Source: Microbacterium sp. (GTDB lineage Bacteria > Actinomycetota > Actinomycetes > Actinomycetales > Microbacteriaceae). Taken from it: a stretch of 9,585 bases of DNA. The notes beneath the pieces were generated by a model, which did not search any database, had not been told where the DNA came from, and worked only from the letters and a program-made list of their open reading frames with translations. This document shows, in pieces, positions 1-6,246 of this stretch. The stretch is from NCBI GenBank assembly GCA_003248845.1, contig QFPD01000167.1, positions 1 to 9,585 of the forward strand, written 5' to 3'. Made by a program: the position numbers and the translations under genes. How positions within the stretch are numbered: position 1 is the first letter of the stretch; every line of letters begins with the position of its first letter.

Positions 1-837
1 GAAGGCGGGGAAGACGAAAAGCCACGGGCGCGTAACCGCCGCCGCCGTGCCGTCGGACAGGAGCGTTCCGAGCGACACGTCGGGCTTCTGGATGCCGAAG
101 CCGAAGTAGCTCAGCGACGTCTCTGCCATGATCGCCGAGACGACACCGAGTGTCGCATCGATGATGAGGAGCGATGCCATGTTCGGGATGATGTGACGGC
201 TGAGGATGGTGTGCGTCGGCATCCCCATGTACCGCGCCGCGCGCACGAAGTCACGGTTGCGGAGGGACCTCGTCTGCGACCGCACCACCTGCGCCATGAT
301 CATCCAGCTGAACAGGGCGATGTAGAACATCAGCACGACCCAGGACAGACCCTTGATGAGCGGGCTCAACAGGATGAACAGGAAGAACGCCGGGATCACG
401 AGGAGCAGCAGGATGATCCACTGCACGATCCGATCGAACCATCCACCGATGTAGCCCGACGCCGACCCGACGATCGCGGCGATGAGCGTCGCCGTCGGGC
501 CGGCCACGAGACCGATGATGAGCGACTTCTGCAGGCCTGCGAGCGTCTGCGCGTAGATGTCCTGGCCGATCGAGTTGGTACCGAACCAGTGGATCATGGT
601 CGGGCCCATGCCCATGTTGAGGACGTCGCGATCGGTGATCGACCACTGGTAGACGAGCGGCCCGATGAACGCCCAGACGATGATCAGCGCCACGATCGAC
701 GCGCCGATCCAGAACCGCGGCATCCGCTTCAAGCGCTGCCAGACCAGGCCCGAGCGCGACAGCGGGCGACGAGTCTTGGTGACTTCGCTGACGGCGTCGA
801 GCGTGCCCTCCATCGCCTTCTCCTGCATGACCGACAT
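1..837 (-). CDS. DppC-type ABC importer permease, C-terminus off the left edge
   Basis: This is an inner-membrane permease subunit of a peptide/nickel-type ABC importer; it pairs with the DppB-type protein just upstream. The reading frame is open from ATG 837 to the window edge (279 codons, no stop), so roughly the last 30-40 residues are missing. Visible parts are a short cytoplasmic N-terminus, a first membrane span at about residues 43-62, a periplasmic stretch containing HWFGTNSIGQDIYAQ (the DppC-family 'GTD..GRD' region), several further spans, and the EAA coupling loop around residues 196-220 (DFVRAARYMGMP), which docks on the ATPase. The start lies 1 nt after the upstream stop, with GAGGA (844-848) six bases ahead, so translation is probably coupled. 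The substrate cannot be told from the sequence. The family assignment is firm; the gene's partners to the left are not visible. Confidence 0.93.
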   Translation of the reverse strand, partial: MSVMQEKAMEGTLDAVSEVTKTRRPLSRSGLVWQRLKRMPRFWIGASIVALIIVWAFIGPLVYQWSITDRDVLNMGMGPTMIHWFGTNSIGQDIYAQTLAGLQKSLIIGLVAGPTATLIAAIVGSASGYIGGWFDRIVQWIILLLLVIPAFFLFILLSPLIKGLSWVVLMFYIALFSWMIMAQVVRSQTRSLRNRDFVRAARYMGMPTHTILSRHIIPNMASLLIIDATLGVVSAIMAETSLSYFGFGIQKPDVSLGTLLSDGTAAAVTRPWLFVFPAF

Positions 838-838
838 G

Positions 839-1822
839 TCAGTTCCTCACTCTCGGGTCGAGTGCGGCGTAGAGCACTTCGGACAGCGTCGACGCGATGA
901 GGTAGAGGACCGCCACGAACAGGGCCGAGCCGGCGACGGCGTTGATGTCGTTCTTCTGGATCGCCTCGATCTGGAACTGGCCCATTCCGCGCCAGCTGAA
1001 GACGATCTCGAGCATCGCGGACCCGGCGATGAGCGTGCCGAAGCTGTACGCGAAGAACGTCGACATGGGGATGAGCGCGAGGCGCACTCCGTGACGGAAC
1101 AACGCCTTCGACCGCGGCAGCCCCTTCGCCCGCGCCGTGCGGATGTAGTCCGCGCCCAGCACATCGAGCATGACATTGCGCTGGTAGCGCGAGAACCCGG
1201 CGGCGCCGATCATCGCGAGCGCGATCGTCGGCAGCAGCAGGTGCACCGCGCGGTCGAGCGCCAGATCCCACCAGCTCCCCGAGATGCCGGCGGTGTACTC
1301 CCCCGTGAAGGTGATCACCTGCGAGCCGACGAGGTTGTTGAACTGCGTCGCGAGGATCATCAGCAGCACGCCGATGACGAAGGTCGGCGTCGCGATGACC
1401 ACGAACGAGGCGTACGTCACGATCTGGTCGCTCGCGCGGTACTGGCGCACGGCTCCCCAGACCCCGAGCAGCACGCCGATGACGGCGCCGAGCAGCGAAC
1501 CGATGAGAAGCAGGCGCAAGCTCGTCCCCGAGCGGGCCGCGATCTCAGCCGTGACCTGCGCGCCGCCGACGGTGGTGCCCATGGAGAACTGCGTGAACAG
1601 CCCCACAAGCCAGTTCCACAGCCGCACGATGATCGGCACGTCCGGGTTCACGCCCATCGCATTCAGCGACGCGTCGATGGATGACTGCGGAGGGCGCGGA
1701 TTGATGCCGTAGAACCGCGCGGCGGGATCGAGGGCGATGCTGGCCAGGACGTACGCCATGCACGTCGCGATCAGACTCAGGATCGCGTAGTTCAGGAAGC
1801 GCCGGATGACGTAGAGGGTCAT
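839..1822 (-). CDS. DppB-type ABC importer permease (second transporter unit)
   Basis: A 327-residue inner-membrane permease of the BPD_transp_1 family, peptide/nickel type. It begins with the typical DppB start (MTLYVIRRFL) and a first span at about 8-30. A long external loop to about residue 95 contains GMGVNPDVPI-like sequence. The remaining spans surround the EAA loop at about 224-250 (ADYIRTARAKGLPRSKAL), and the protein ends with the family-typical ALDPRVRN. Length is normal for DppB. It heads a second permease pair whose next gene starts 1 nt after its stop. No Shine-Dalgarno sequence is visible before ATG 1822, but the start matches the family N-terminus and overlaps the stop of a small upstream frame (ATGA). 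This permease is only distantly like the DppB-type one at 5158-6087, so the two units are paralogous rather than a recent duplication. Confidence 0.95.
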   Translation of the reverse strand: MTLYVIRRFLNYAILSLIATCMAYVLASIALDPAARFYGINPRPPQSSIDASLNAMGVNPDVPIIVRLWNWLVGLFTQFSMGTTVGGAQVTAEIAARSGTSLRLLLIGSLLGAVIGVLLGVWGAVRQYRASDQIVTYASFVVIATPTFVIGVLLMILATQFNNLVGSQVITFTGEYTAGISGSWWDLALDRAVHLLLPTIALAMIGAAGFSRYQRNVMLDVLGADYIRTARAKGLPRSKALFRHGVRLALIPMSTFFAYSFGTLIAGSAMLEIVFSWRGMGQFQIEAIQKNDINAVAGSALFVAVLYLIASTLSEVLYAALDPRVRN

Positions 1823-1869
1823 CGAAGAGGGCTCGCGCAGACGGTCGGAGCGGAAGGATGGATCATCAT
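1819..1869 (-). CDS. Possible 16-codon leader peptide overlapping the permease start
   Basis: A short frame (MMIHPSAPTVCASPLR) starts at ATG 1869 and stops at TGA 1821-1819, overlapping the permease ATG as ATGA. The permease has no visible Shine-Dalgarno sequence of its own, so coupling through this frame would explain its initiation. Against it, the leader's own ribosome site is weak (purine-rich AAAGAA just upstream) and a frame this short arises easily by chance. There is no run of a single amino acid that would indicate classical attenuation. Confidence 0.25.
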   Translation of the reverse strand: MMIHPSAPTVCASPLR

Positions 1870-1957
1870 TGTTCTTTCATCGAGGGCGACTCGAGCGGCC
1901 TTCGGTTCATCGACCTTAACTCGCTGAACGCTCTCCGACCGTCGTTGGCCGGGACTC

Positions 1958-1994
1958 TTTGCATGACCGTAACATTCCGTCACACGCATGCAAA
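1958..1994. promoter_or_regulatory. Inverted repeat enclosing a direct repeat: candidate operator upstream of the second permease unit
   Basis: An exact 8-bp inverted repeat, TTTGCATG (1958-1965) and CATGCAAA (1987-1994), flanks a near-perfect 7-bp direct repeat, CCGTAAC (1967-1973) and CCGTCAC (1977-1983), with a period of 10 bp, about one helical turn. It lies in an otherwise gene-free 216-nt gap (1823-2038), 135-170 bp before the permease start. Arms and spacing like these suit a dimeric regulator. No regulator is identified, and the function is inferred from position and symmetry only. Confidence 0.4.
1966..1993 (-). promoter_or_regulatory. Candidate sigma-70-type promoter for the second permease unit
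   Basis: On the minus strand, TTGCAT (1993-1988) is followed after 16 nt by TACGGT (1971-1966), which fits the TANNNT form of actinobacterial -10 boxes. Initiation would fall near 1960 and leave a leader of about 138 nt. The -35 box sits inside the right arm of the inverted repeat at 1958-1994, so a bound regulator would affect it. A second -10-like hexamer (TAAGGT, 1918-1913) has no good -35 partner. Confidence 0.3.
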
Positions 1995-2038
1995 ATGCCC
2001 ACTTCCAACCTGTGGATAGTTGCCAACCTGCGCTGTCG

Positions 2039-2623
2039 TCAGGCGACACTCAGAACGGATGCCGCAGCGGCGACGATGAGAACGCCCACTGCGACGAGGC
2101 CCAGAGCATCCCAGGCGCGCGTCAGGGCGCCTGCCCCCGAGGCGGGGGAATCCGACGCCTGCCAGGCGTCGCGCAGCTCACCGATATCGCGCATCCACGC
2201 GGGCACGCGGCTCGCTTCGCGGGCTGTCCGTGCTGCTCTTCCGGGCCTCCCGGCGACGGGGCCGCCATAAGCGACAAGCGTCGACCCGCCGGTCAGCGCG
2301 AACTGCAGCTGCCACCGCATCTCGATGTCGGACACGCGCGACCACGGGATCCACGTGCGCCGGAGGTAGTTCTGCACGAGCACCCCGTCGCGGTCGAAGG
2401 CGACATGCGGTGCGTAGAGCGCGACGTAGACACCCCAGACAGCGAGCAGGATCCACGGGGCGAGGCGCAGCATCTCGGGCAAGCCCGCGCGTATCGCGGC
2501 ATCCACCAGCAGCCACAGCGCGACCACGCCGGACACGATCAGGATGACCGTGCCCGACGTGGGCCGCAGAACGCGCCGAGCGGGCGCACCGGCTGCGCCG
2601 TGACGGCGACGGGCGAGGGACAC
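2039..2623 (-). CDS. Small membrane protein with a bacterial PH-like domain
   Basis: A 194-residue protein. After a basic N-terminus it has two predicted spans (about 24-41 and 54-70), then a soluble part at about 72-125 (AFDRDGVLVQNYLRRTWIPW, then RVSDIEMRWQLQFALTGG...TLVAYGGP). This resembles the PH-like (bPH) domain of actinobacterial membrane proteins, in which a strand pair with '..GVLVRN..R...IPW..V' is characteristic. A variable basic/acidic segment follows, with a final C-terminal span at about 172-192. The GTG start lies 2 nt after the ATPase stop, and GGGAGG sits nine bases before it, so it is co-translated as the last gene of the importer operon. PH-like proteins of this kind have no assigned reaction. 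Its operon position may be incidental or may reflect a role at the membrane near the transporter. Confidence 0.82.
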   Translation of the reverse strand: MSLARRRHGAAGAPARRVLRPTSGTVILIVSGVVALWLLVDAAIRAGLPEMLRLAPWILLAVWGVYVALYAPHVAFDRDGVLVQNYLRRTWIPWSRVSDIEMRWQLQFALTGGSTLVAYGGPVAGRPGRAARTAREASRVPAWMRDIGELRDAWQASDSPASGAGALTRAWDALGLVAVGVLIVAAAASVLSVA

Positions 2624-2625
2624 GC

Positions 2626-4176
2626 TCAGAGGCCTCCCGCGGCTCCGCCGCCGAGGGTGATGCTCGCGCCCGGGATCGCATCGAGCAGACGCCTCGTGTA
2701 CTCCTGTGCGGGGTTCGCGAAGATCTCGTCGACGCTTCCCTGCTCCACGACCTTGCCGCGCTCCATGACGCAGACGAGGTCGGCCACCACGCGAACGACG
2801 GCGAGGTCGTGCGTGATGAACAGGTAGGTGAGACCGAGCTCGGACTGCAGCTCGGCGAGGAGCTTCAGGATCTGATCCTGCACGAGCACGTCGAGCGCCG
2901 AGACCGCCTCGTCGAGGACCACGATGTCGGGCTTGAGTGCGAGCGCCCGCGCGATCGCGACGCGCTGGCGCTGTCCACCGGACAGCTCGTTCGCGTAGCG
3001 CGAGGCGAGGCTCTGCGGGAGGGACACCTGGTCGAGCAGCTCGCGCACGCGCTCGCGTCGCGAGGCGGGCGTGCCGACCTTATGGATCTCGAGGGGCTCC
3101 GCGATCGTGTTCTCGATGTTGCGGAGCGGATCGAGCGAGCCGTACGGGTCCTGGAACACGGGCTGCATACGCCGACGCAGCGCGAAGATCTCCCTGCGGG
3201 AGAGCTTCGCGGTATCGACGCCGTCGATCTCGATCGCGCCCGACGTCGGATCTTCGAGCTTCAGCACCATCTTCGCGACGGTCGACTTGCCCGAGCCCGA
3301 TTCGCCGACCAGGGCGAGCGTCTTGCCGCGCGGGATGTCGAACGATACGGCATCCACGGCTCGGAACGGCTCGCTGCGGAAGCTGCCCTGACGGATCTTG
3401 TAGTCCTTCGTCAGGTCGCGCACGCGCAGCGTCGGCGTCGCGTCGGCGATGTCGGAGGCCGTCTTGACGCCCCGATTCTCCACGACCGCCTGGATGCGCT
3501 GCGACGCGATCGAGGGGGCAGCGGCGACCAGGCGCTGCGTATACGGGTGCTGCGGGTTCTCCAGGATGAGCCGGCTCGGGCCCGCCTCGACGATCTCGCC
3601 GTCCTTCATGACGATGATCCGCTCCGCGCGCTCGGCCGCGAGGCCCAAGTCGTGCGTGATGAGGAGCACCGAGGTGCCCTTCTCCCGCGTGAGGCTGGCC
3701 ATGTGATCGAGGATGACGCGCTGCACCGTGACATCCAGAGCCGAGGTCGGCTCATCGGCGATCAGCAGCTTCGGGTCGGCCGCAAGACCGATGCCGATGA
3801 GGGCGCGCTGACGCATACCGCCGGAGAACTGGTGCGGGTACTGGTGCATGCGCTTGTCGGCATCGGCCAGACCCGCCTGCTTGAGCACCTCGATCGCTCG
3901 CGCCTCGATCTCCTTCTTACCGGACGCGATGCCGTTGGCCCGCACGGCCTCCTTCACCTGGAAGCCGATCGACCACACCGGGTTGAGGTTCGACATCGGA
4001 TCCTGGGGCACATAGCCGATCTCGCGCCCGCGGATGTCCTCCATCTGCGCCCGGTTGTAGAGGGTGAGGTCCTCGGCGCCGAGCATGATGGTGCCCGATG
4101 TGACGTGGCCGGTCCCGGGCAGCAGGTGGATGAGGGCGGATGCCGTCGTCGACTTGCCCGATCCCGACTCCCCCAC
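2626..4176 (-). CDS. Fused double-NBD (DppD-DppF type) ABC importer ATPase, N-terminally truncated
   Basis: This is the ATP-hydrolysing subunit of the peptide importer, with two nucleotide-binding domains in one chain as is usual in actinobacteria. Counting from GTG 4176 (516 residues): NBD1 has Walker A GESGSGKST (2-10), Q-loop QDP (58-60), signature FSGGMRQR (117-124), Walker B LLIADEP (137-143) and switch His in ITHD (173-176). NBD2 has Walker A GESGSGKST (291-299), Q-loop QDP (342-344), signature LSGGQRQR (398-405), Walker B IVVLDEA (418-424) and ITHD (454-457). Each domain ends with the oligopeptide-family tail '..NP..YT..LL.A.P'. Homology continues upstream of GTG 4176 to about 4224 (ENGVSFDIFPGE...). 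Beyond that the frame carries no ATPase sequence and no start codon. NBD1 therefore lacks its first strands and the A-loop aromatic, which NBD2 keeps (around Y259). GTG 4176 is an in-frame codon with no convincing ribosome site, so functional expression is doubtful. Confidence 0.85.
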   Translation of the reverse strand: MGESGSGKSTTASALIHLLPGTGHVTSGTIMLGAEDLTLYNRAQMEDIRGREIGYVPQDPMSNLNPVWSIGFQVKEAVRANGIASGKKEIEARAIEVLKQAGLADADKRMHQYPHQFSGGMRQRALIGIGLAADPKLLIADEPTSALDVTVQRVILDHMASLTREKGTSVLLITHDLGLAAERAERIIVMKDGEIVEAGPSRLILENPQHPYTQRLVAAAPSIASQRIQAVVENRGVKTASDIADATPTLRVRDLTKDYKIRQGSFRSEPFRAVDAVSFDIPRGKTLALVGESGSGKSTVAKMVLKLEDPTSGAIEIDGVDTAKLSRREIFALRRRMQPVFQDPYGSLDPLRNIENTIAEPLEIHKVGTPASRRERVRELLDQVSLPQSLASRYANELSGGQRQRVAIARALALKPDIVVLDEAVSALDVLVQDQILKLLAELQSELGLTYLFITHDLAVVRVVADLVCVMERGKVVEQGSVDEIFANPAQEYTRRLLDAIPGASITLGGGAAGGL

Positions 4177-5168
4177 GATGGCGAGCGTCTCGCCGGGGAA
4201 GATGTCGAAGCTGACGCCGTTCTCGGATCGAGGGCGTCGCGGATGAGCTCGCCCAGAAGGATGAAGGCCAACACCGTCACCGTCAGGATGATCGACGGGT
4301 AGATGAGAGCCATCGGAGCCACGCGCAGAGACTGCTGCGCCTGCGCGATGTCATTGCCCCACGACATGACGTTGCCGCCGAGCCCGACGCCCAGGAACGC
4401 GAGGGTCGCTTCCGCCACGATCGCCGCGGCGAGCGAAATCGTCGTGACGACGAGCAGCGGCGCGATCGCATTGGGGACGACGTGCGAGAGCAGGGTGCCG
4501 AAGCGCGACTTTCCCAGGGCCCGCGACGCGGTGACGAAGTCCGCCTGCCGCACACGCAGGACCTCGGCGCGCATGACGCGGGCGGTGGATGCCCAGGCGA
4601 AGCCGCCGATCGCGAACGCGAGAGTGAATACGTTGCGATTGGCGGAGAAGACGCTCATCACGACGATCGCCGCGAGGATGTACGGGATCGAGAAGAAGAT
4701 GTCGCCGATCCGCGAGAGCAGCGAGTCGAGCCAGCCCCCGTAGAAGCCGGCGAACGCGCCCATGACGAGACCGATCACGGTCCCGATGATCGTCGCGATG
4801 AGACCGACCGAGAGCGACGTGCGCGCACCCCACACCATGCGTGCCCAGACATCGCAGCCGAGGAACGTGAATCCGAGCGGATGCCCGTCAGTGGGACCTC
4901 CGTTGCTGTTGCCCAGCTGACAGTCGTTGTTCGGCGGCACCTGCGTGAACAGCGTGGGCCAGATCGCCATCAGCAGCACGATGGCGACGACGAGGAGGCT
5001 GAGCCAGAAGACGGGGCGGCGGCGAAGATCGCGCCACGCGTCGGTCCAGAGATTGCTGGGCTTCTCGTCGACGCGCACGGCGTCGACGACGAGAGTCGTC
5101 GTCGACGCGGGGGCGACGTAGTGGTTCACCCCCGCAGGGCCACCGGAGTTGTGGAGATCACTTGACAT
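3954..5168 (-). CDS. DppC-type ABC importer permease with an aberrant out-of-frame C-terminal tail
   Basis: An inner-membrane permease partner of the DppB-type protein encoded just upstream. Residues 1-316 look like an intact DppC: cytoplasmic N-terminus, span 1 at about 52-72, a periplasmic loop with Cys83 and Cys105 (a possible disulfide), further spans from about 115, the EAA loop around 208-235 (ADFVTASRALGKS), and the conserved C-terminal LIRDALDPR ending at 316. Related permeases stop within a few residues of this point. Here the frame runs on for 88 residues of Ser/Arg/Pro-rich sequence, which is the ATPase gene read out of frame, and stops at 3954. The start overlaps the preceding stop by 11 nt, with GAGGA six bases ahead. 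The core assignment is secure. The 404-residue length is an artefact of the joined genes, or of an assembly error, and not a real domain. Confidence 0.9.
   Translation of the reverse strand: MSSDLHNSGGPAGVNHYVAPASTTTLVVDAVRVDEKPSNLWTDAWRDLRRRPVFWLSLLVVAIVLLMAIWPTLFTQVPPNNDCQLGNSNGGPTDGHPLGFTFLGCDVWARMVWGARTSLSVGLIATIIGTVIGLVMGAFAGFYGGWLDSLLSRIGDIFFSIPYILAAIVVMSVFSANRNVFTLAFAIGGFAWASTARVMRAEVLRVRQADFVTASRALGKSRFGTLLSHVVPNAIAPLLVVTTISLAAAIVAEATLAFLGVGLGGNVMSWGNDIAQAQQSLRVAPMALIYPSIILTVTVLAFILLGELIRDALDPRTASASTSSPARRSPSWGSRDRASRRRHPPSSTCCPGPATSHRAPSCSAPRTSPSTTGRRWRTSAGARSAMCPRIRCRTSTRCGRSASR
4221..4232 (-). other. Breakpoint joining the DppC-type permease to the ATPase out of frame
   Basis: On the minus strand the permease frame reads ...RDALDPR, ending with codons CCG AGA at 4226-4221. 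In the -1 frame, starting at GAG 4224, the sequence reads ENGVSFDIFPGE, the strand just before Walker A of NBD1. The permease stop, the intergenic sequence, the ATPase start and about 30 ATPase codons are absent; the matching stretch of NBD2 (residues 249-277) serves as a ruler. A small palindrome, CTCGGATCGAG (4222-4232), sits exactly on the join. Read-through, frameshifting and assembly error are weighed in the findings. Confidence 0.8.
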
Positions 5169-6087
5169 AGCGGATCCTCGGGTCGAGCAGCCCGTAGAGC
5201 AGATCTACGAGCAGGTTGACGAGCACATAGATGATCACGAACACCGTGACGAACGAGACGACCGTGGGGCCCTCGTGCTTCTGCACGGCGTGGAAGAGGG
5301 TATTGCCGACGCCGGGCACGTTGAAGATGCCCTCGGTGACGGTCGCGCCGACCAGCAGCACGCCGAAGTTCGTCGCGGAGTTCGTGATGACGGGAATGAG
5401 CGAGTTGCGCAGCACGTGCACGGGGATGACCCGCGAGCGGGACAGGCCCTTGCCGTACGCGGTGCGCACCCAGTCCTGGTTGAGGGTGTCGATGACCGAC
5501 GAGCGCATAAGCCGCATGCTGGTCGCGTAGAGGCTGAGGCCGAGGACGATCGCCGGCAGCCACAGGTCGCCCCAGTCGTTCTGCGCGCCCACCGTGGGCT
5601 TGAACCAGCCCCACTGGATCGCGAGGAAGTACTGCGCGAGGAAGCTCAGCACGAAGATGGGCAGCGCCACGAAGATGAGTGCGACGACGAGTGACGTGTT
5701 GTCGAAGAGCTTGCCCTTACGCAGCGCCGAGATGGTGCCGATGATGATCGCCAGAGTGAACTCGATCGCGATCGCCATGACCGCGAGGCGGCCCGTGACC
5801 GGGAGCGTCCGGGCGAGCACGTCATTGACGGACTGACCGGAGAAGGTCACGCCCAGGTTTCCCTGGAAGATGCCGGTGATGTAGTAGAAGTACTGCACGA
5901 AGAACGGCTCGTCGAGGTGATACTGCGCACGCAGCTGAGCGACCACCGCGGGGTTCGGAGTCTTGTCGCCGAACAGGGCGATGATCGGATCTCCGGGTAG
6001 TGCGAAGACCATGAAGTAGATGAGCAGAGTGGCCCCGAAGAACACGGGGATCACCTGCAACAGGCGTCTGAGGATGTAACCGAGCAT
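5158..6087 (-). CDS. DppB-type ABC importer permease (first transporter unit)
   Basis: A 309-residue inner-membrane permease of the peptide/nickel importer family, normal in length. It opens with MLGYILRRLLQVIPVFFGAT and a first span at about 9-30. The family-typical ALPGDPI (29-35) and the external loop YHLDEPFFVQY follow, then GNLGVTFSGQSV (76-87). A four- to five-span core surrounds the EAA loop at about 205-232 (DWVRTAYGKGLSRSRV), and the protein ends GLLDPRIRYVK. AAGGAG lies four bases before ATG 6087. It follows the binding-protein gene after a 159-nt gap with a strong hairpin and overlaps the next permease gene by 11 nt (ATGTCAAGTGA), so the two permeases should be made in equal amounts. 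The substrate is most likely an oligopeptide or related solute, which the sequence does not settle. Confidence 0.96.
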   Translation of the reverse strand: MLGYILRRLLQVIPVFFGATLLIYFMVFALPGDPIIALFGDKTPNPAVVAQLRAQYHLDEPFFVQYFYYITGIFQGNLGVTFSGQSVNDVLARTLPVTGRLAVMAIAIEFTLAIIIGTISALRKGKLFDNTSLVVALIFVALPIFVLSFLAQYFLAIQWGWFKPTVGAQNDWGDLWLPAIVLGLSLYATSMRLMRSSVIDTLNQDWVRTAYGKGLSRSRVIPVHVLRNSLIPVITNSATNFGVLLVGATVTEGIFNVPGVGNTLFHAVQKHEGPTVVSFVTVFVIIYVLVNLLVDLLYGLLDPRIRYVK

Positions 6088-6191
6088 CCCTCTCCTTCAG
6101 ATGTGGGGCGCGGCGCGTCGGGCACGGCCGGAAACCCGCTAGAAGCATCGTGCCGCGCAAACGGCGCGGACGCGAGAGCCAGATGGACATA

Positions 6192-6226
6192 CCGTGGGGC
6201 GGTGACTCGGTGTCACCGCCCCACGG
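6192..6226 (-). terminator. Strong intra-operon hairpin between binding protein and permease (attenuator or mRNA stabiliser)
   Basis: A perfect 15-bp inverted repeat, CCGTGGGGCGGTGAC (6192-6206) and its complement (6212-6226), encloses a 5-nt loop. It begins 21 nt after the stop of the binding-protein gene. No U-tract follows on the minus strand, so full rho-independent termination is unlikely. Partial termination, or protection of the upstream mRNA from 3' decay, would give the usual excess of binding protein over permeases. A weaker GC hairpin (CCGCGC 6153-6158 with GCGCGG 6164-6169) lies between it and the permease gene. Confidence 0.7.
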
Positions 6227-6246
6227 ATGATCAGGGAATGATCGGA

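Noticed and set aside
193..900. Long plus-strand open frames antisense to the importer genes (for example 193-900, 2809-4302, 6103-7941).
   Set aside because: They encode Arg/His/Asp-rich or otherwise low-complexity proteins with no family motifs, as expected from mirror frames of high-GC genes. The minus-strand frames carry clear ABC motifs.
2001..2016. Weak stem (CCCAC with GTGG) after the PH-like gene as a terminator.
   Set aside because: The stem is only four or five pairs and lies inside the region proposed for the next promoter. It is not convincing as a terminator.
2011..2019. DnaA-box-like nonamer (TGTGGATAG, one mismatch to the consensus on the other strand).
   Set aside because: It is a single imperfect copy with no cluster of boxes and no dnaA or dnaN nearby, so an origin is not supported.
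2005..2030. Direct repeat CCAACCTG at 2005-2012 and 2023-2030.
   Set aside because: Two 8-mers with an 18-bp period are too little to call a repeat family. No further copies were seen in the window.
4221..4232. Programmed -1 frameshift producing a permease-ATPase fusion.
   Set aside because: No slippery heptamer or well-placed downstream structure is evident, and a fusion would still lack the first strands and A-loop of NBD1. A deletion or assembly error explains it more simply.
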